Source of the DNA: Pseudomonadota bacterium
Lineage (GTDB): Bacteria > Pseudomonadota > Alphaproteobacteria > Rhizobiales > Xanthobacteraceae
DNA: 64,000 nt
Assembly: GCA_023422775.1 (NCBI GenBank)
Contig: JAFAGM010000042.1
Coordinates: forward strand, 24,001-88,000
Direction of reading: 5' to 3'
A model generated the notes under the pieces. It saw only the letters and a list, made by a program, of their open reading frames with translations, was not told the origin of the DNA and did no database searches. Positions 41,984 to 51,443 of this stretch are shown here, in pieces. A program made the translations under genes and the position numbers. Positions within the stretch are counted from its first letter, which is position 1. Every line of letters begins with the position of its first letter.

Positions 41984-42421
41984 TCAGTTCGCCTTCTCGA
42001 TCAAACCTTCCAGCAGGCGCTTCAATTCTGCCGTGGCCTTGTCGCCGTAATTCTCGGCGATGAAGGCTTCCTGGCTGAGTGCCAGCGAGTTCAGGCGCTG
42101 GGTCAGTGCCTTGCCACGATCGGAGGAGAACATCAGCACCTTGCGCCGGTCCTCGGCATCCTGGACCCGATAGACCAGGGCGTCGGACACCATCCGGTCG
42201 ACCATCTTGGTCAGGGTCGGATGGTTGAGCAGCACGGCTTCGGCGAGTTCACCCATCGAGTGGCCCTTGCCGTCGGAGAGGACTTTCAGAATGCGCCATT
42301 GCTCGACCGGTACACCTTCCTTCCGGAAGCGTGCGTCGAGCTGGCGATTGATCTCCCGGTTCGCCTGCGCAAGCAGATAGGCGAGATGCTCGGTGATGGG
42401 TTTGCTGGGCGATTTGGCCAA
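41984..42421 (-). CDS. MarR-family regulator
   Basis: 145 residues. Winged HTH with VEQWRILKVLSDGKGHSMGELAEAVLLNHPTLTKMVDRMV and the wing DAEDRRKVLMFSSDRG (typical DxRD/R wing). It is divergent from the AmiC-like gene with a 12-base palindrome between them, so it likely controls the amide operon. Ligand may be an aromatic or amide compound (inference). Confidence 0.9.
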   Translation of the reverse strand: MAKSPSKPITEHLAYLLAQANREINRQLDARFRKEGVPVEQWRILKVLSDGKGHSMGELAEAVLLNHPTLTKMVDRMVSDALVYRVQDAEDRRKVLMFSSDRGKALTQRLNSLALSQEAFIAENYGDKATAELKRLLEGLIEKAN

Positions 42422-42494
42422 GATTTTGAACTTCGTAGTGGAGGTTTGGATGAATATTTTAGCGCTCTTGCCAGTTCTATATGCATAGGAATCG

Positions 42495-42506
42495 TTGAAT
42501 ATTCAA
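42495..42506. promoter_or_regulatory. Palindrome TTGAATATTCAA, predicted MarR operator
   Basis: Perfect 12-base palindrome in the AT-rich 172-base gap between the MarR gene and the amide operon. MarR proteins commonly bind such short AT-rich palindromes. Binding here could affect both promoters. Confidence 0.55.
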
Positions 42507-42593
42507 TATTTTCCACTACGATATTTTTTGTTGTCGATCACCTCGCCGATGGTAGTCTGATCGGCGCCGGAAGTGAGTTGAAAGGAGAGCGAA

Positions 42594-43772
42594 TTGCTCT
42601 CGCTGACGCAATTTGGAGTCTCCGGTGCGCCGTCGATGCCGCCGGAATGGCTGCTCAGGGGATTCTCGGGTATCGGGGAAGGCGCCCCGGGGCCGGCGCT
42701 CGGCCCGCTCCGGGCGCGCGGTGACCGCAAGAAATTGCGCATAGCCAATTTTGTCGGACTGTCGGGGCCGTCGGGAATCTGGGGCCCGGCCTCCATCAAC
42801 AGTACGCTGCTCGGCGTTTCCGAGATCAACCGCCGCGGCGGCATTCTTGGCCGCGAGATCGAGGTCGCGTTCCACGACACCGGCGGCGACCTCAACGAGG
42901 TCACGCGGACGGCTGCCGACATCGTCGCGTCCGAAGAGGCCGATCTCGTGATGGGCTCGCATATCAGCGCGGTCAGGGTGGCGTTGCGCAAGGTCGTCGC
43001 CGGACACATTCCCTATCTCTACACGCCGGTCTATGAGGGCGGCGAGCGAACGCCGGGCGTCATGGCCATCGGCGAGACGCCGGGGGCGCAATGGCGGCCG
43101 GCCATCGAGTGGCTTGCCAACGCGAGGCGGGCGTCGAAGTTCTATCTGATCGGCAGCGACTATGTCTGGCCATGGCTATCCCACAAGGCGATCAAGGGAT
43201 ACATCGCGGACGCCGGCGGGCGCGTCGTCGGCGAGGAGTTCGTGCCGATCGGCGAGCACGATCACACTGGCCAACTCGAGCGGATCGGGGCCGCCAGGCC
43301 CGACGTGGTCCTGATCACGCTGATCGGCGCTGACAGTGTCTTCTTCAATCGCGCCTTTGCCGAGCAGGGGCTCGGCTCGCAAATGCTCCGCCTGGCCGGC
43401 GCGATGGACGAGACCGTGCTGCTCGGGATCGGTGCCGACAACACCGAAAACCTGTTCTGCGCTTCCGGCTATTTCATCGACAGGGCCTCGCGCGAGAACG
43501 ATGCCTTCCTCGGCCAGTACGAAGCGTCGTTCGGCCGCCACGCGCCGCCGCTCGGCTCGATTGCGCAGTCCAACTACGAAGGGTTGCGGTTTCTGGAGAC
43601 GGTCGCAGCGCGCGCAGGATCGCTGGCGAGGAAGCCGCTGCTCTCGGCTGCGGCCAATGTGGACTATCAGGGCGCGCGCGGCACCATCGGCATCCGGCGC
43701 GGCAACGCGCGAATGCCGATCTATCTTGCGGCAGCCAACGGGCTCGACTTCCGCCTGATCAAACAGTTCTGA
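42594..43772 (+). CDS. AmiC-like cytoplasmic amide-binding protein
   Basis: 392 residues from TTG 42594, with a strong AAGGAG ribosome site 8 bases upstream. The fold is a type I periplasmic binding protein of the urea/short-chain-amide family (LRIANFVGLSGPSGIWGPAS, GGILGREIEVAFHDTGGD, NYEGLRFLETVA). There is no signal peptide: the N-terminus lacks a hydrophobic core. It therefore resembles AmiC, the cytoplasmic amide sensor of Pseudomonas, more than a transporter subunit. No AmiR-type antiterminator is seen; MarR is the only nearby regulator. An exported binding protein is encoded further on. Confidence 0.8.
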   Translation: MLSLTQFGVSGAPSMPPEWLLRGFSGIGEGAPGPALGPLRARGDRKKLRIANFVGLSGPSGIWGPASINSTLLGVSEINRRGGILGREIEVAFHDTGGDLNEVTRTAADIVASEEADLVMGSHISAVRVALRKVVAGHIPYLYTPVYEGGERTPGVMAIGETPGAQWRPAIEWLANARRASKFYLIGSDYVWPWLSHKAIKGYIADAGGRVVGEEFVPIGEHDHTGQLERIGAARPDVVLITLIGADSVFFNRAFAEQGLGSQMLRLAGAMDETVLLGIGADNTENLFCASGYFIDRASRENDAFLGQYEASFGRHAPPLGSIAQSNYEGLRFLETVAARAGSLARKPLLSAAANVDYQGARGTIGIRRGNARMPIYLAAANGLDFRLIKQF

Positions 43773-43913
43773 CGGCGGGTGCATCGCTTCAGCAAAGGAG
43801 GTTTTGCGAAATAATACTTGAAAAGGAAAATTTTTCCGTTTCTAGTTATGCGAAGACGCGCCGCCTTCATCAAGCAACTTGCCTCGCATTCAGAAGAAAC
43901 AGGAGGAATCATC

Positions 43914-45428
43914 GTGACAGTAGCGCTTCCAACCCCCGATCAACTGCGCGCGGTCGCCGACCAGTGCGGCCTGGCATTGACCGATGAGGACGTCGCTTCC
44001 TTCCGTGGACTGATGCAGGGCTCCGTCGATGCCTACAACGCCGTGGGGGCGATGCCCGACGAGGTCCCGATCGTCAAATATCCGCGCACGCCCGGCTATC
44101 GGCCCGGCCCGGAGGAAAATCCGCGCAACGCCTGGTACCGCAAAGCGACCGTCAAGGGTGCGGCGAGCGGCAAGCTGAAGGGCAAGGTCGTGGCGCTGAA
44201 GGACAACATCATGCTGGCCGGCGTGCCGATGATGAACGGCTCCGCGACGCTCGAGGGCTACGTGCCGGATTTCGACGCCACCATCGTCACACGCATGCTC
44301 GATGCCGGCGCCGAGATAGCCGGCAAAGTGCATTGCGAGTCGTTCTGCATTTCCGGCGGCAGCCACACCAATTCGACCGGCCCGGTCCACAATCCCCACA
44401 AGATGGGATTCTCCGCCGGCGGCTCGTCGTCGGGGAGTGCTGTCGTGGTCGCGCTCGGCGAGGTCGATATGGCGATTGGCGGCGACCAGGGTGGATCGAT
44501 CCGGATGCCGTCCTCGTTCAGCGGCACCTACGGCATGAAGCCGACCTGGGGACTGGTGCCTTACACCGGCGTCATGCCGATCGAAATCTTCGTCGACCAT
44601 ACCGGACCGATGACCGCGAACGTGGCCGACAACGCGCTGCTGCTCGAAGTGCTTGCCGGCGACGACGGCTATGATCCGCGGATCAAGGCGCCCAAGGTGC
44701 AGGAATACACCAAGGCGCTCGGCGGCGGCGTCAAGGGCATGAAGATCGCCGTCGTCAAGGAAGGCTTCGAACAGGCCGGCGCCGAAGCCGCCGTCAACGA
44801 AAGCGTGCGGGAGGCGGCCAAGCGGCTGGCGAGCCTCGGCGCCACCGTCGAGGAAGTGTCGATCCCGATGCACATGATCGCACCGGCGGTCTGGACACCG
44901 ATCGGCGCCGAGGGCATCGCCCAGACCATGATGTTCGGCGATGGCTATGGCCTCAGCCGCTCGGATCTCTACTCGACGTCACTGATGGATTTCCACCGCG
45001 GCTGGCGCGGACAGGCGGACTCGCTGTCGGAAACGACAAAGCTGTTCCTGATGCTTGGCGTCTACATCAACAACAATTTCGGCCCGCGCTACTACGGCAA
45101 GTCCGTGAACATCTCCCGTCGCATCACCGCGGCCTATGACAAGGTGCTGGAAAGCTACGATCTGCTGCTGATGCCGACCACGCCGATGAAGGCGACGCCG
45201 TTGCCCGCGCCGGGCGCTCCCCGCGAGGAGGTGTGTCAGCGCGCGTTCGAGATGATCACCAACACCGCGCCGTTCGACATCACACATCACCCAGCGATGT
45301 CGGTGCCTTGCGGAATGGTCGACGGACTACCGATCGGCCTGATGCTGGTCGGCAGGCATTTCGATGAAATGACGATCTATCGCGCCGCGCACGCCTTCGA
45401 GCAGTCCGGTGACTGGAAGAAGATGTAG
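43914..45428 (+). CDS. Amidase (amidase-signature family)
   Basis: 504 residues from GTG 43914, chosen for the AGGAGGAAT site 6 bases upstream. The Ser-cisSer-Lys triad is present: Lys96 (VALKDNIM), Ser cluster 171-173 (GGSSSGSA) and nucleophile Ser195 (GDQGGSIRMPSS). N-terminal about 70 residues form a helical extension as in nitrile-pathway amidases. It hydrolyses an amide to acid and ammonia in the cytoplasm. The surrounding amide/urea-type transporter and AmiC-like sensor support an aliphatic or aryl amide substrate. Confidence 0.93.
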   Translation: MTVALPTPDQLRAVADQCGLALTDEDVASFRGLMQGSVDAYNAVGAMPDEVPIVKYPRTPGYRPGPEENPRNAWYRKATVKGAASGKLKGKVVALKDNIMLAGVPMMNGSATLEGYVPDFDATIVTRMLDAGAEIAGKVHCESFCISGGSHTNSTGPVHNPHKMGFSAGGSSSGSAVVVALGEVDMAIGGDQGGSIRMPSSFSGTYGMKPTWGLVPYTGVMPIEIFVDHTGPMTANVADNALLLEVLAGDDGYDPRIKAPKVQEYTKALGGGVKGMKIAVVKEGFEQAGAEAAVNESVREAAKRLASLGATVEEVSIPMHMIAPAVWTPIGAEGIAQTMMFGDGYGLSRSDLYSTSLMDFHRGWRGQADSLSETTKLFLMLGVYINNNFGPRYYGKSVNISRRITAAYDKVLESYDLLLMPTTPMKATPLPAPGAPREEVCQRAFEMITNTAPFDITHHPAMSVPCGMVDGLPIGLMLVGRHFDEMTIYRAAHAFEQSGDWKKM

Positions 45429-45477
45429 GCAAGCCGAACGCCACGGGGACCGGTGACAAGGATGCTGGTGATGCCAC

Positions 45478-46335
45478 ATGGATAATCTGTTCGTCGCACT
45501 GTTCGAGATCCTGAGCTTCGGCGCGATCGTCGTTCTGGTCGTGCTGGGGCTCGGGATCATCGCCAGCATGATGGGCATCTTCAACTTCGCGCAGGGCGAG
45601 TTCGTCCTGCTCGGCGCCTATGTCACCTATCTCGTCTACAGCGCCGGCCTGCCGGTCTGGCTTGGAATGCTGGCGGCGCCCTTTGTCGTCGGCGCGCTGG
45701 GGTTTGTGCTGGAGCGGACCATCGTCCGGCGATTCTACGCGGCACCGATCGTTGCGATGCTGGGCACCTATGCCCTCGGGCTCATCATCCGCGAGATCGT
45801 CCGCGGCCTGATAGGCGGGTTGTACCTGTCGGTTCCGGAGCCGCTCGGCGGTTCGGTGAATATCGGTACCATGCATTTTTCCACCTGGCGGCTGGTGATC
45901 ATTCTCATCACGGCGCTTGTGATGGTCGGCAGCTATCTGCTCTTGTCACATACCGCCTTTGGGTTGCGCATCCGGGCTTCGCTCGAAAATCCCGCGCTCG
46001 CCCGCGCCTCGGGCATTTCGACCAATGCGATCTATGGCGCGACCTTTGCGTTCGGCGCTGCGCTTGCGGGACTTGCGGGCGCGTTGATCGTGCCGGTGTT
46101 CTCGCTGTTTGCCGATCTCGGCCTGCGCTTCCTGATCCAGGGCTTCGTCGCCGTTATGGTCGGGGGGATCGGCTCGTTCGCCGGGCCGGTAGCGGGCGCC
46201 GGCGTGATCGGAACGCTCGCGGCGGCACTGCCATGGGTCATTCAGCCTGTCATCGCCGACGTCCTGGTGTTCGTTCTCGCCATCATCTTCATCAAGTTTC
46301 GGCCGCAAGGCCTGATTTCAGCAAAGGGGGTCTAG
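45478..46335 (+). CDS. ABC permease, LivH/UrtB type
   Basis: 285 residues with eight or so membrane helices. IASMMGIFNFAQGEFVLLGAYVTYLVY, ALARASGISTNAIYGATFAFGAALAGLAGAL (in parts) and FAGPVAGAGVIG are typical of branched-chain amino acid/urea/amide importer permeases; EAA-like loop ASGISTNAIY contacts the ATPase. It begins 49 bases after the amidase and ends three bases before the binding-protein gene. Confidence 0.93.
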   Translation: MDNLFVALFEILSFGAIVVLVVLGLGIIASMMGIFNFAQGEFVLLGAYVTYLVYSAGLPVWLGMLAAPFVVGALGFVLERTIVRRFYAAPIVAMLGTYALGLIIREIVRGLIGGLYLSVPEPLGGSVNIGTMHFSTWRLVIILITALVMVGSYLLLSHTAFGLRIRASLENPALARASGISTNAIYGATFAFGAALAGLAGALIVPVFSLFADLGLRFLIQGFVAVMVGGIGSFAGPVAGAGVIGTLAAALPWVIQPVIADVLVFVLAIIFIKFRPQGLISAKGV

Positions 46336-46338
46336 TCC

Positions 46339-47559
46339 ATGTCCAGCGACCGCAACAATCTCAGCCGCCGGCGATTTCTGTCCAATTTCGCCTTTGCCAG
46401 CACCGCGATCGCCACGGGCGTCGGCAGTTGGGTCGTCCGTCCCGACTGGGCGAACGCCCAGGCCGGTCCGATCAAGGTCGGCGTCGCGACCGATCTGACC
46501 GGTCCAATCGGCTATGCCGGCAATGCGAACGCCAACGTCGCGAGGATGGTGGTCAAGGAAATCAACGACGCCGGCGGGTTGCTTGGCCGGCCGCTGGAAC
46601 TGTTCATCGAGGACACCGCGTCGAATGAATCGGTTGCGGTCGGCAATGTTCGCAAGCTCATTCAGCGCGACAAGGTCGATCTGGTGCTGGGCGGCATTAC
46701 CAGTTCGATGCGCAACGCCATCAAGGATGTGATCGTGGCGCGCGGCAAGACGCTCTACATCTATCCGCAGCTCTACGAGGGCAAGGAATGCACGCCCTAT
46801 CTGTTCTGCACCGGCCCGACGCCGGCGCAGCAGTGCGACGAATTCATTCCCTGGTTGATCAAGAACGGCGGCAAGCGGTTCGCGCTGCCGAGCGCCAACT
46901 ATGTCTGGCCCCATACGCTGAACGTCTACGCCCGCAAGGTGATCGAGGCCAATGGCGGCGAAGTCATCTTCGAGGAATATTACCCGCTCGACCAGATCGA
47001 CTTCTCTGCCACGGTGAACCGGGTGATTTCCAACAAGGTGGACGTGGTGTTCAACACCGTGATCCCGCCCGGCGTGGGGCCGTTCTTCAAGCAGCTTTAC
47101 GAGGCCGGCTTCCTGAAAAACGGCGGCCGATTGTCTTGCGTCTATTACGACGAGAACACGCTCAACATCAACCAGGCCACCGAGATCGAAGGGCTTGCGA
47201 GTTGCCTCGACTATTTCAAGGCGCTGACGCCGGAAGATCCGTTCAGCGCCAGGCTTCAGGCTGCCTATGAAAAGCAGTTCCCGGGCACATTCCTGTTCGC
47301 GGCCGGAAGTGCCGCGACCGGAGCCTATCGCGCGCTCAAGCTCTGGGAGGCCGCCGTCAAGGAGGCGGGCAAGGTCGATCGCGACGCGGTCGCGGCTGCG
47401 CTCGATCACGCGAAGATCGCCGAAGGTCCTGGCGGGCCTGCGGAGATGGTGCCCGGCAAGCGGCACTGCAAGATGAAGATGTACACGGCTGTGGCCAAGG
47501 GCGGCAATTACGAGATCGTCGCGCGCAGCGCGGGCCTCGTCGATCCCAAGGAATGCTGA
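46339..47559 (+). CDS. Exported amide/urea ABC substrate-binding protein
   Basis: 406 residues. Twin-arginine-like leader NLSRRRFLSNFAFASTAIATG, cleaved near ANAQA. Mature domain is type I (IKVGVATDLTGPIGYAGNANAN, NDAGGLLGRPLELFIEDTASN, LVLGGITSSMRNAI, SANYVWPHTLNVYARKVIEA), the UrtA/FmdD group that binds urea or short amides. It delivers substrate to the two permeases. Contrast with the leaderless relative at 42594: one is outside, one inside. Confidence 0.93.
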   Translation: MSSDRNNLSRRRFLSNFAFASTAIATGVGSWVVRPDWANAQAGPIKVGVATDLTGPIGYAGNANANVARMVVKEINDAGGLLGRPLELFIEDTASNESVAVGNVRKLIQRDKVDLVLGGITSSMRNAIKDVIVARGKTLYIYPQLYEGKECTPYLFCTGPTPAQQCDEFIPWLIKNGGKRFALPSANYVWPHTLNVYARKVIEANGGEVIFEEYYPLDQIDFSATVNRVISNKVDVVFNTVIPPGVGPFFKQLYEAGFLKNGGRLSCVYYDENTLNINQATEIEGLASCLDYFKALTPEDPFSARLQAAYEKQFPGTFLFAAGSAATGAYRALKLWEAAVKEAGKVDRDAVAAALDHAKIAEGPGGPAEMVPGKRHCKMKMYTAVAKGGNYEIVARSAGLVDPKEC

Positions 47560-47629
47560 GTCCAATGCTGAACATGCAGCAGCGGCGAACTGCCGCTGCG
47601 AACCGAGGTGCAAATTTGCTGGCGACTTG

Positions 47630-48679
47630 ATGACAGAAACGACACAAACGACGCCGTTGAGCCTACCGCTTCATGCCAGCCGTTCGCGCCGATGGCAGGT
47701 GCTTCCGATCATCGAAATCCTGGTGCTGCTGATCGCAGCATTACTGCCGCTGGTGCTGAAGGACTATCTGACGATCTATGCGACGCGGGTCCTGATCCTC
47801 TGCCTGTTCGCGCTCTCGTTCGATCTGGTGTGGGGATACGCCGGCATCATGAGTTTTGGCCAGGCTGTGTTCTTCGGCACCGCCGGATATGGCGTCGCCC
47901 TGATCGCCCGCGATCTCGGCGTCACCTCGATCCTGCTGGTGCTGCCGGCCGGGCTGCTGATCGGGCTGGCGTTTGCGCTATTGCTCGGCGGCTTTCTCCT
48001 GCTCGGCCGCCATCCCGCCAGCGTGATCTTCGTCTCGCTGGGTACGCTCACCGGATCATATGCCGCGGATCGCGTGGCGCGGGGCTGGTACTATCTCGGA
48101 GGCCAGAACGGGATTCCTTCGATCCCGCCGATGTCGCTCGGCAGCTACGATATCACCGAGGGCCCGGTCTATTATTATCTCGCACTCGGCATTCTCGTAG
48201 CGGTCTATCTCCTGTGCCGCTTCCTGGTGCGGTCGCAATTCGGGCTTGCGCTGGCGGGCCTGCGCGAGAACGAGCAGCGGATTGCCTTCTTCGGCTATCA
48301 GGTACAACGCCTCAAGGCGATCATCTTTTCCTTCGCCGGCGCCATCGCGGGGCTCGCAGGCAGCCTCTACGCCTTTCATGAGGGCTTCGTCTGGCCCAAC
48401 ATTCTGGGCGTGGTGATGTCGACGCAGGTCGTGCTCTACGTCCTGTTCGGCGGCTCCGGCACGCTGATCGGGGCTGTGATCGGCACGATCGCGATCGAGG
48501 CGCTCAGTTTCTGGCTGTCGAACAGCTACCAGGACATCTGGCCGATCATTCTCGGCTTGCTGCTGCTTCTGGTCATCCTGTTTCGTCCCGCCGGCCTCGT
48601 CAGCCTGATCCTCAGCGAACGCGAGCGTGTCGGCAATTTCGGCCGGCCGCCGGGGAAGGGCGATCATGGCTCTTCTTGA
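47630..48679 (+). CDS. ABC permease, LivM/UrtC type
   Basis: 349 residues from ATG 47630. About ten hydrophobic segments; FALSFDLVWGYAGIMSFGQAVFFGTAGYGVAL and LAGLRENEQRIAFFGYQVQRLKAIIFSFAGAIAGLAG (in parts) are the LivM signature. Second permease of the amide importer. Its end overlaps the next ATPase gene by 14 bases. Confidence 0.93.
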   Translation: MTETTQTTPLSLPLHASRSRRWQVLPIIEILVLLIAALLPLVLKDYLTIYATRVLILCLFALSFDLVWGYAGIMSFGQAVFFGTAGYGVALIARDLGVTSILLVLPAGLLIGLAFALLLGGFLLLGRHPASVIFVSLGTLTGSYAADRVARGWYYLGGQNGIPSIPPMSLGSYDITEGPVYYYLALGILVAVYLLCRFLVRSQFGLALAGLRENEQRIAFFGYQVQRLKAIIFSFAGAIAGLAGSLYAFHEGFVWPNILGVVMSTQVVLYVLFGGSGTLIGAVIGTIAIEALSFWLSNSYQDIWPIILGLLLLLVILFRPAGLVSLILSERERVGNFGRPPGKGDHGSS

Positions 48680-49400
48680 GGCGCGAGGCCTGGTCAAGAT
48701 ATTCGGCAAGCTCACCGCCCTGAACGGTGCCGATCTGACAGTCTCGGAAAACGAATTCCACGGCCTGATCGGGCCCAACGGCTCGGGCAAGAGCACGCTG
48801 ATGAAATGCGTCGCTGGTGCGGAGATCCCGACATCGGGCACGGTGACGTTCGGCGGTCGCGACATCTCGCAGGCCTCTCCGGCCGAGCGGGCGCGCGCCG
48901 GCATGAGCCTCAAGTTCCAGATCACCAGCGTGCTGCCGGCATTGACGCTGTACGACAACATCCTGCTGGCGCTGCAGGCGCAGACCTCGCTTCCCCGGCT
49001 GGTGTTTTCGCGCACCCGCGGGATCCTGCACGATCGCGTCATGGCCATGCTCGAGCAATTCCGTCTGGTGGATCGCGCGATGGATCCGGCCTCGGCGCTA
49101 TCGCACGGCCAGCAGCAATGGCTTGAAATCGCGATGGCGCTGGCACCCGAGCCCAAACTCCTGCTGCTGGACGAGCCCACCGGCGGCATGAGCCTCGAGG
49201 AGCGGCGCGTCACCGGCGAACTGTTGCAGCCGATCAAGAAGCGCTGCTCGCTCGTCATCGTCGAGCACGATCTCGATTTCATTCGTGACATCTGCGACCG
49301 GCTGACCGTGCTCGACCAGGGAAGCGTGCTCGATTGCGGCTCGGTCCAGCATATTCAGTCGAGTGCCCGGGTTCAGGAGGTCTATCTTCGCCGTGCCTGA
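48666..49400 (+). CDS. ABC ATPase, LivG/UrtD type
   Basis: 244 residues from ATG 48666. Walker A GPNGSGKS, signature LSHGQQQWLEIAMAL (His replaces the usual Gly, common in this group), Walker B LLLLDEPTGG and switch His in VIVEHD. First ATPase of the importer; overlaps both neighbours. Confidence 0.94.
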   Translation: MALLEARGLVKIFGKLTALNGADLTVSENEFHGLIGPNGSGKSTLMKCVAGAEIPTSGTVTFGGRDISQASPAERARAGMSLKFQITSVLPALTLYDNILLALQAQTSLPRLVFSRTRGILHDRVMAMLEQFRLVDRAMDPASALSHGQQQWLEIAMALAPEPKLLLLDEPTGGMSLEERRVTGELLQPIKKRCSLVIVEHDLDFIRDICDRLTVLDQGSVLDCGSVQHIQSSARVQEVYLRRA

Positions 49401-50097
49401 CCAGGACAAATTTCTCGATATCCAGAACGTCGACGCTGGTTACGGCCGCAGCCAGGTGCTGTTCGGCGTCACGCTCGGCGTTCCCTGGCGTGGCGGCGTT
49501 GCCATCCTCGGCCGCAACGGCGCCGGCAAGACGACGCTGATGAAGGCCATCGTCGGCGAATTGCCGCTGCTCGGCGGCTCCGTCAGCCTCGACGCGCGCA
49601 GCGTCGGGCAGTTGCCGACCGAGCGGCGCATTCGCCTCGGCCTTGGATACGTTCCGCAGGAACACGCGGTGTTCGGCAGGCTTTCGGTGCGTGACAATCT
49701 TGCCGTCGGTGCGCTGACCAACCGCGACAGCCACGCCGTCAACCGTGTGCTGGAGATTTTTCCGAAACTCGGTCAGCGGATGGACCAGGTGGCGGGCACG
49801 CTCTCCGGCGGCGAGCGCAAGATGCTCGCGATCGGCCGCGCCTTGCTGTCGAACCCGCGGGTGCTGTTGCTGGATGAGCCAACCGAAGGGGTCTGGATCG
49901 GCGTGATCGAGGAAATCACCGAGCGTCTGATCCTGCTGGCGAAGGAGATCGCCGTCGTGATCGTGGAGCAGCATCTCGATCTGGCGTTGCGGGTCGCGGA
50001 CCGGGCCTTTGTCCTCGATCGCGGAAGGGTCGCGATAACAGGATCGGCGCACGAGGTTCGCAACGATCCGAGGCTCCTGCAGTATCTGGCGCCCTGA
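49393..50097 (+). CDS. ABC ATPase, LivF/UrtE type
   Basis: 234 residues from GTG 49393, which overlaps the previous stop; AGGAGG lies 12 bases upstream, and GTG 49363 is an alternative. Walker A LGRNGAGKTT, signature LSGGERKMLAIGRAL, Walker B LLLDEPTEGV, switch VIVEQH. Second ATPase; last gene of the amide operon. Confidence 0.94.
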   Translation: MPDQDKFLDIQNVDAGYGRSQVLFGVTLGVPWRGGVAILGRNGAGKTTLMKAIVGELPLLGGSVSLDARSVGQLPTERRIRLGLGYVPQEHAVFGRLSVRDNLAVGALTNRDSHAVNRVLEIFPKLGQRMDQVAGTLSGGERKMLAIGRALLSNPRVLLLDEPTEGVWIGVIEEITERLILLAKEIAVVIVEQHLDLALRVADRAFVLDRGRVAITGSAHEVRNDPRLLQYLAP

Positions 50098-50276
50098 CAT
50101 CCCGGCAGGCCTGCTCGGTGGTGCCAAACGGGGGCTTCCGGCCCGAAATGGCGGTCATCGCCGCCCTCCGTGGCACCAATTGATACGCTGGGCGATGCGA
50201 GACATGCGGGCAGCGCCCTTGTGCGCCCGCTCATTCGGCCTATTTTGGGCTCCAAACAGTTACCGAGGAGACGCCG

Positions 50277-50942
50277 ATGAGCACCCTGAAACCATTGAAG
50301 ATCGATATCGTCTCGGACGTGGTCTGCCCGTGGTGCTATATCGGCAAGCGCCGGATCGAGAACGCGCTGGCGCTGGTGCCTGATGTTCCCGTCGAGGTAC
50401 GCTGGCGGCCGTTCTTCCTCAATTCCTGGGTGCCGCGCGAGGGCATCAGCCGCGACGAATATCTCACCGCCAAGTTCGGCTCGGTCGAGGCCTACAAGGG
50501 CATCGCCGGCCGCGTCGTCGCCGCCGCGGGCGAGGAGGGGCTGAGCTATCACCCCGAACTGGTGAAGCGCCAGCCCAACACCATCGACTGCCACCGCCTG
50601 ATCCACTGGGCCGAGGCCGCGGGCAAATCGGCCGAGATGAAGCAGCGGCTGATGGAGCTGTATTTCCGCGATGGCGGCGACCTGACCGACGTGAACGTGC
50701 TGGTGCAGGCCGCGGCCGATGTCGGCCTCGATGCCGAGGACGTGCGCAGGCGCCTTGCCACCGATGACGATATCGCGCTGATCTCGGGGCAGGCGCAGGA
50801 GGCGTCCGACAAGGGCATCTCCGGCGTTCCCACCTACGTGTTCGCGCAGAAATACGCGGTGTCCGGCGCGCAGCCGGCCGAGCAACTGGCGCGCGCGATC
50901 CGTCAGGTATCGGGCGAGATCAACGCGCAGGCGGCGGAGTAG
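50277..50942 (+). CDS. DsbA-family (FrnE-like) thiol oxidoreductase
   Basis: 221 residues. The thioredoxin-fold active site CPWC is at residues 17-20 (IVSDVVCPWCYIGKRRIE), with the inserted helical domain and cis-Pro loop GISGVPTYVF. No signal peptide, so it is cytoplasmic like FrnE/2-hydroxychromene-2-carboxylate isomerase relatives. Redox role on unknown protein or isomerase role is possible. ACCGAGGAG precedes the ATG. Confidence 0.9.
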   Translation: MSTLKPLKIDIVSDVVCPWCYIGKRRIENALALVPDVPVEVRWRPFFLNSWVPREGISRDEYLTAKFGSVEAYKGIAGRVVAAAGEEGLSYHPELVKRQPNTIDCHRLIHWAEAAGKSAEMKQRLMELYFRDGGDLTDVNVLVQAAADVGLDAEDVRRRLATDDDIALISGQAQEASDKGISGVPTYVFAQKYAVSGAQPAEQLARAIRQVSGEINAQAAE

Positions 50943-50999
50943 CGGTGGGGCTTGAATAAGCCGTCGGTCTACGCCAAGGTTGGTAGCAGGAGATCCGTC

Positions 51000-51203
51000 T
51001 TGAAGATCAAAATTGTTGTGCACGAAGCGGAGGAGGGCGGCTTTTGGGCCGAAGTCCCCGCGATTCCGGGTTGCGCTACGCAGGGCGACAGTATGGAAGA
51101 ACTCATGCAAAATCTTCGTGAGGCGATCGAAGGGTGCCTTTCCATCGAGGTCTCTCCACCAGAACCAGGCGGCGTCGAACGGATGCTGGAACTGCCTGCA
51201 TGA
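51000..51203 (+). CDS. hicB: HicB-family antitoxin
   Basis: 67 residues from TTG 51000, supported by AGGAGA about 7 bases upstream. KIVVHEAEEGGFWAEVPAIPGCATQGDSMEELMQNLREAIEGCL (in parts) is the HicB partial RNase-H fold. This short form lacks an obvious C-terminal DNA-binding domain. Its stop overlaps the hicA start (ATGA), so the pair is coupled. Confidence 0.85.
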   Translation: MKIKIVVHEAEEGGFWAEVPAIPGCATQGDSMEELMQNLREAIEGCLSIEVSPPEPGGVERMLELPA

Positions 51204-51406
51204 AATCGGTAACCGGCCGCGATTTCGCTCGCATTGTCGAGCGGCACGGTTGGGTTCTGCTTCGTATCAGCGGTAGCCATCATATCTACGGTAAGGACGG
51301 AAGCGTAGTTCGCCTTTCGATTCCGATCCATGGCAACAAACCATTGAAACGTGGCTTGCTGCGACATCTGACGAAAATCGCAGAACTTTCGGACGAAGAC
51401 CTCTAG
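51200..51406 (+). CDS. hicA: HicA-family toxin
   Basis: 68 residues from ATG 51200. TGRDFARIVERHGWVLLRISGSHHIYGKDG carries the catalytic His of the double-stranded-RNA-binding-like HicA fold (SHHIY), and IPIHGNKPLKRGLLRHLTKIAEL completes it. HicA cleaves mRNA until neutralised by HicB. The antitoxin-first order differs from the classical hicAB order but is common. Confidence 0.87.
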   Translation: MKSVTGRDFARIVERHGWVLLRISGSHHIYGKDGSVVRLSIPIHGNKPLKRGLLRHLTKIAELSDEDL

Positions 51407-51443
51407 CATTGCGCATTCGAACAAAATCTTGGGGAGAGGCGTC

